From a virus: 53,732 nt of DNA. The translations under genes were made by a program, and so were the position numbers. Shown here one piece after another: positions 53,469 to 53,732 of this stretch. The stretch is taken from the IMG/VR virus record IMGVR_UViG_3300031999_000026, positions 1 through 53,732 of that record. One strand, given 5' to 3'. Under the pieces are notes generated by a model that was not told where the DNA came from, made no database searches, and saw only the letters and a program-made list of their open reading frames with translations. Each line of letters starts with the position of its first letter. The stretch's first letter is position 1.

Positions 53469-53732
53469 TATTCTCTAAGTACTTTAGTGTTTTCACTTTG
53501 TCTTTCCAATTAAATTTATTCATTAAAGCATCTTGGTACATCTTAGAAATTACATTCCCTACTTCCTCATCTTTAACGTTAAACTTGTCCATGATGTCAT
53601 GACCGTTTACGGGAATGTCTCCTAATTTCATTGGAATTTTTCCGTCTTTCATATCTTGAATTACTTCCCAAGCATTTTTAGGCATCACTATTGCGTTAGA
53701 TAACATAGGTGATGTTTTTAACATAAGAAATA
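53464..53732 (-). CDS. C-terminal part of a CCA/poly(A)-polymerase-like protein, cut by the window edge
   Basis: The visible sequence (MKLGDIPVNGHDIMDKFNVK, then EEVGNVISKMYQDALMNKFN and WKDKVKTLKYLENI) resembles the C-terminal RNA-binding end of tRNA nucleotidyltransferases/poly(A) polymerases, patterned V-NGxDLMxxxxxKGxEVGxxL. The catalytic DxD region is not in the window. An ATG lies at 53724, but the frame is open to the window edge, so this is most likely the tail of a longer gene. Confidence 0.6.
   Translation of the reverse strand, partial: FLMLKTSPMLSNAIVMPKNAWEVIQDMKDGKIPMKLGDIPVNGHDIMDKFNVKDEEVGNVISKMYQDALMNKFNWKDKVKTLKYLENI

Overview
The window reads as part of the genome of a large, AT-rich, T4-like (myovirus-type) phage. 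The evidence is a near-complete T4-style replication and recombination set: gp46/gp47 nuclease subunits, gp41 helicase, UvsX recombinase, gp43 polymerase pieces, a gp45-type clamp, and both type II topoisomerase subunits. Tail-fibre-like proteins, several homing endonucleases and many short phage hypotheticals accompany them. Apart from one GIY-YIG endonuclease (25431-26144), every intact gene is on the minus strand, so the map reads from high to low coordinates. Most start codons lack a Shine-Dalgarno sequence and sit behind A/T-only leaders. That suits a Bacteroidota host but does not prove one. No tRNA, integrase or CRISPR array was recognised. No stretch over about 300 bases lacks a gene once the short genes listed here are counted.

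Layout. 1-6.3 kb: tail-fibre/adhesin-like proteins, then small proteins sharing a short N-terminal motif. 6.4-10.6 kb: gp46, a deoxyribosyltransferase-like protein, gp47 and small genes. 10.6-14.2 kb: gp41 in two halves around a homing endonuclease. 14.5-17.7 kb: uvsX in two halves around a second one. 17.7-20.7 kb: Nudix, phosphoesterases and a PD-(D/E)XK nuclease. 20.8-25.3 kb: gp43 pieces, a large putative nuclease and the clamp. 25.4-31.5 kb: GIY-YIG gene, motif-tagged proteins, topoisomerase gp52 subunit, a NADAR-like protein. 31.6-33.0 kb: a striking array of xSEL tetrapeptide repeats. 33-36.4 kb: small genes and a NADAR/DUF488-like cluster. 36.4-40.5 kb: a split AAA+ ATPase and the topoisomerase ATPase subunit. 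40.5-45 kb: DUF932, ligase and hypotheticals. 44.9-45.5 kb: a second xSEL array. 45.4-53.7 kb: tagged proteins, HNH endonuclease, Rnl5-type RNA ligase, a minimal Pol X-like protein and the C-terminal piece of a CCA/poly(A)-polymerase-like protein.

The most notable feature is four 'fractured' genes in one window: gp41, uvsX, gp43 and an AAA+ ATPase. Each is cut at its active site into two genes that carry the halves of a split intein, so protein trans-splicing should rebuild the enzyme. The gaps between halves hold a Vsr-like homing endonuclease in different states: intact (gp41, uvsX), truncated (AAA+), or reduced to two short scars on opposite strands (gp43). Two inteins are split at the usual place (N parts of 90 and 116 residues). 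Two have an ultra-short N part (26 and 27 residues) and interrupt the P-loop itself.

Two other systems deserve attention. A short N-terminal motif (roughly M-K/R-x-K-x-V-N/K-E-S-L/I) is shared by about a dozen otherwise unrelated proteins and resembles the cleavable capsid-targeting peptides of T4 internal proteins. The xSEL arrays keep 9 of every 12 bases almost invariant while the remaining codon is hypervariable. All functional statements come from reading motifs by eye; no database search was run.
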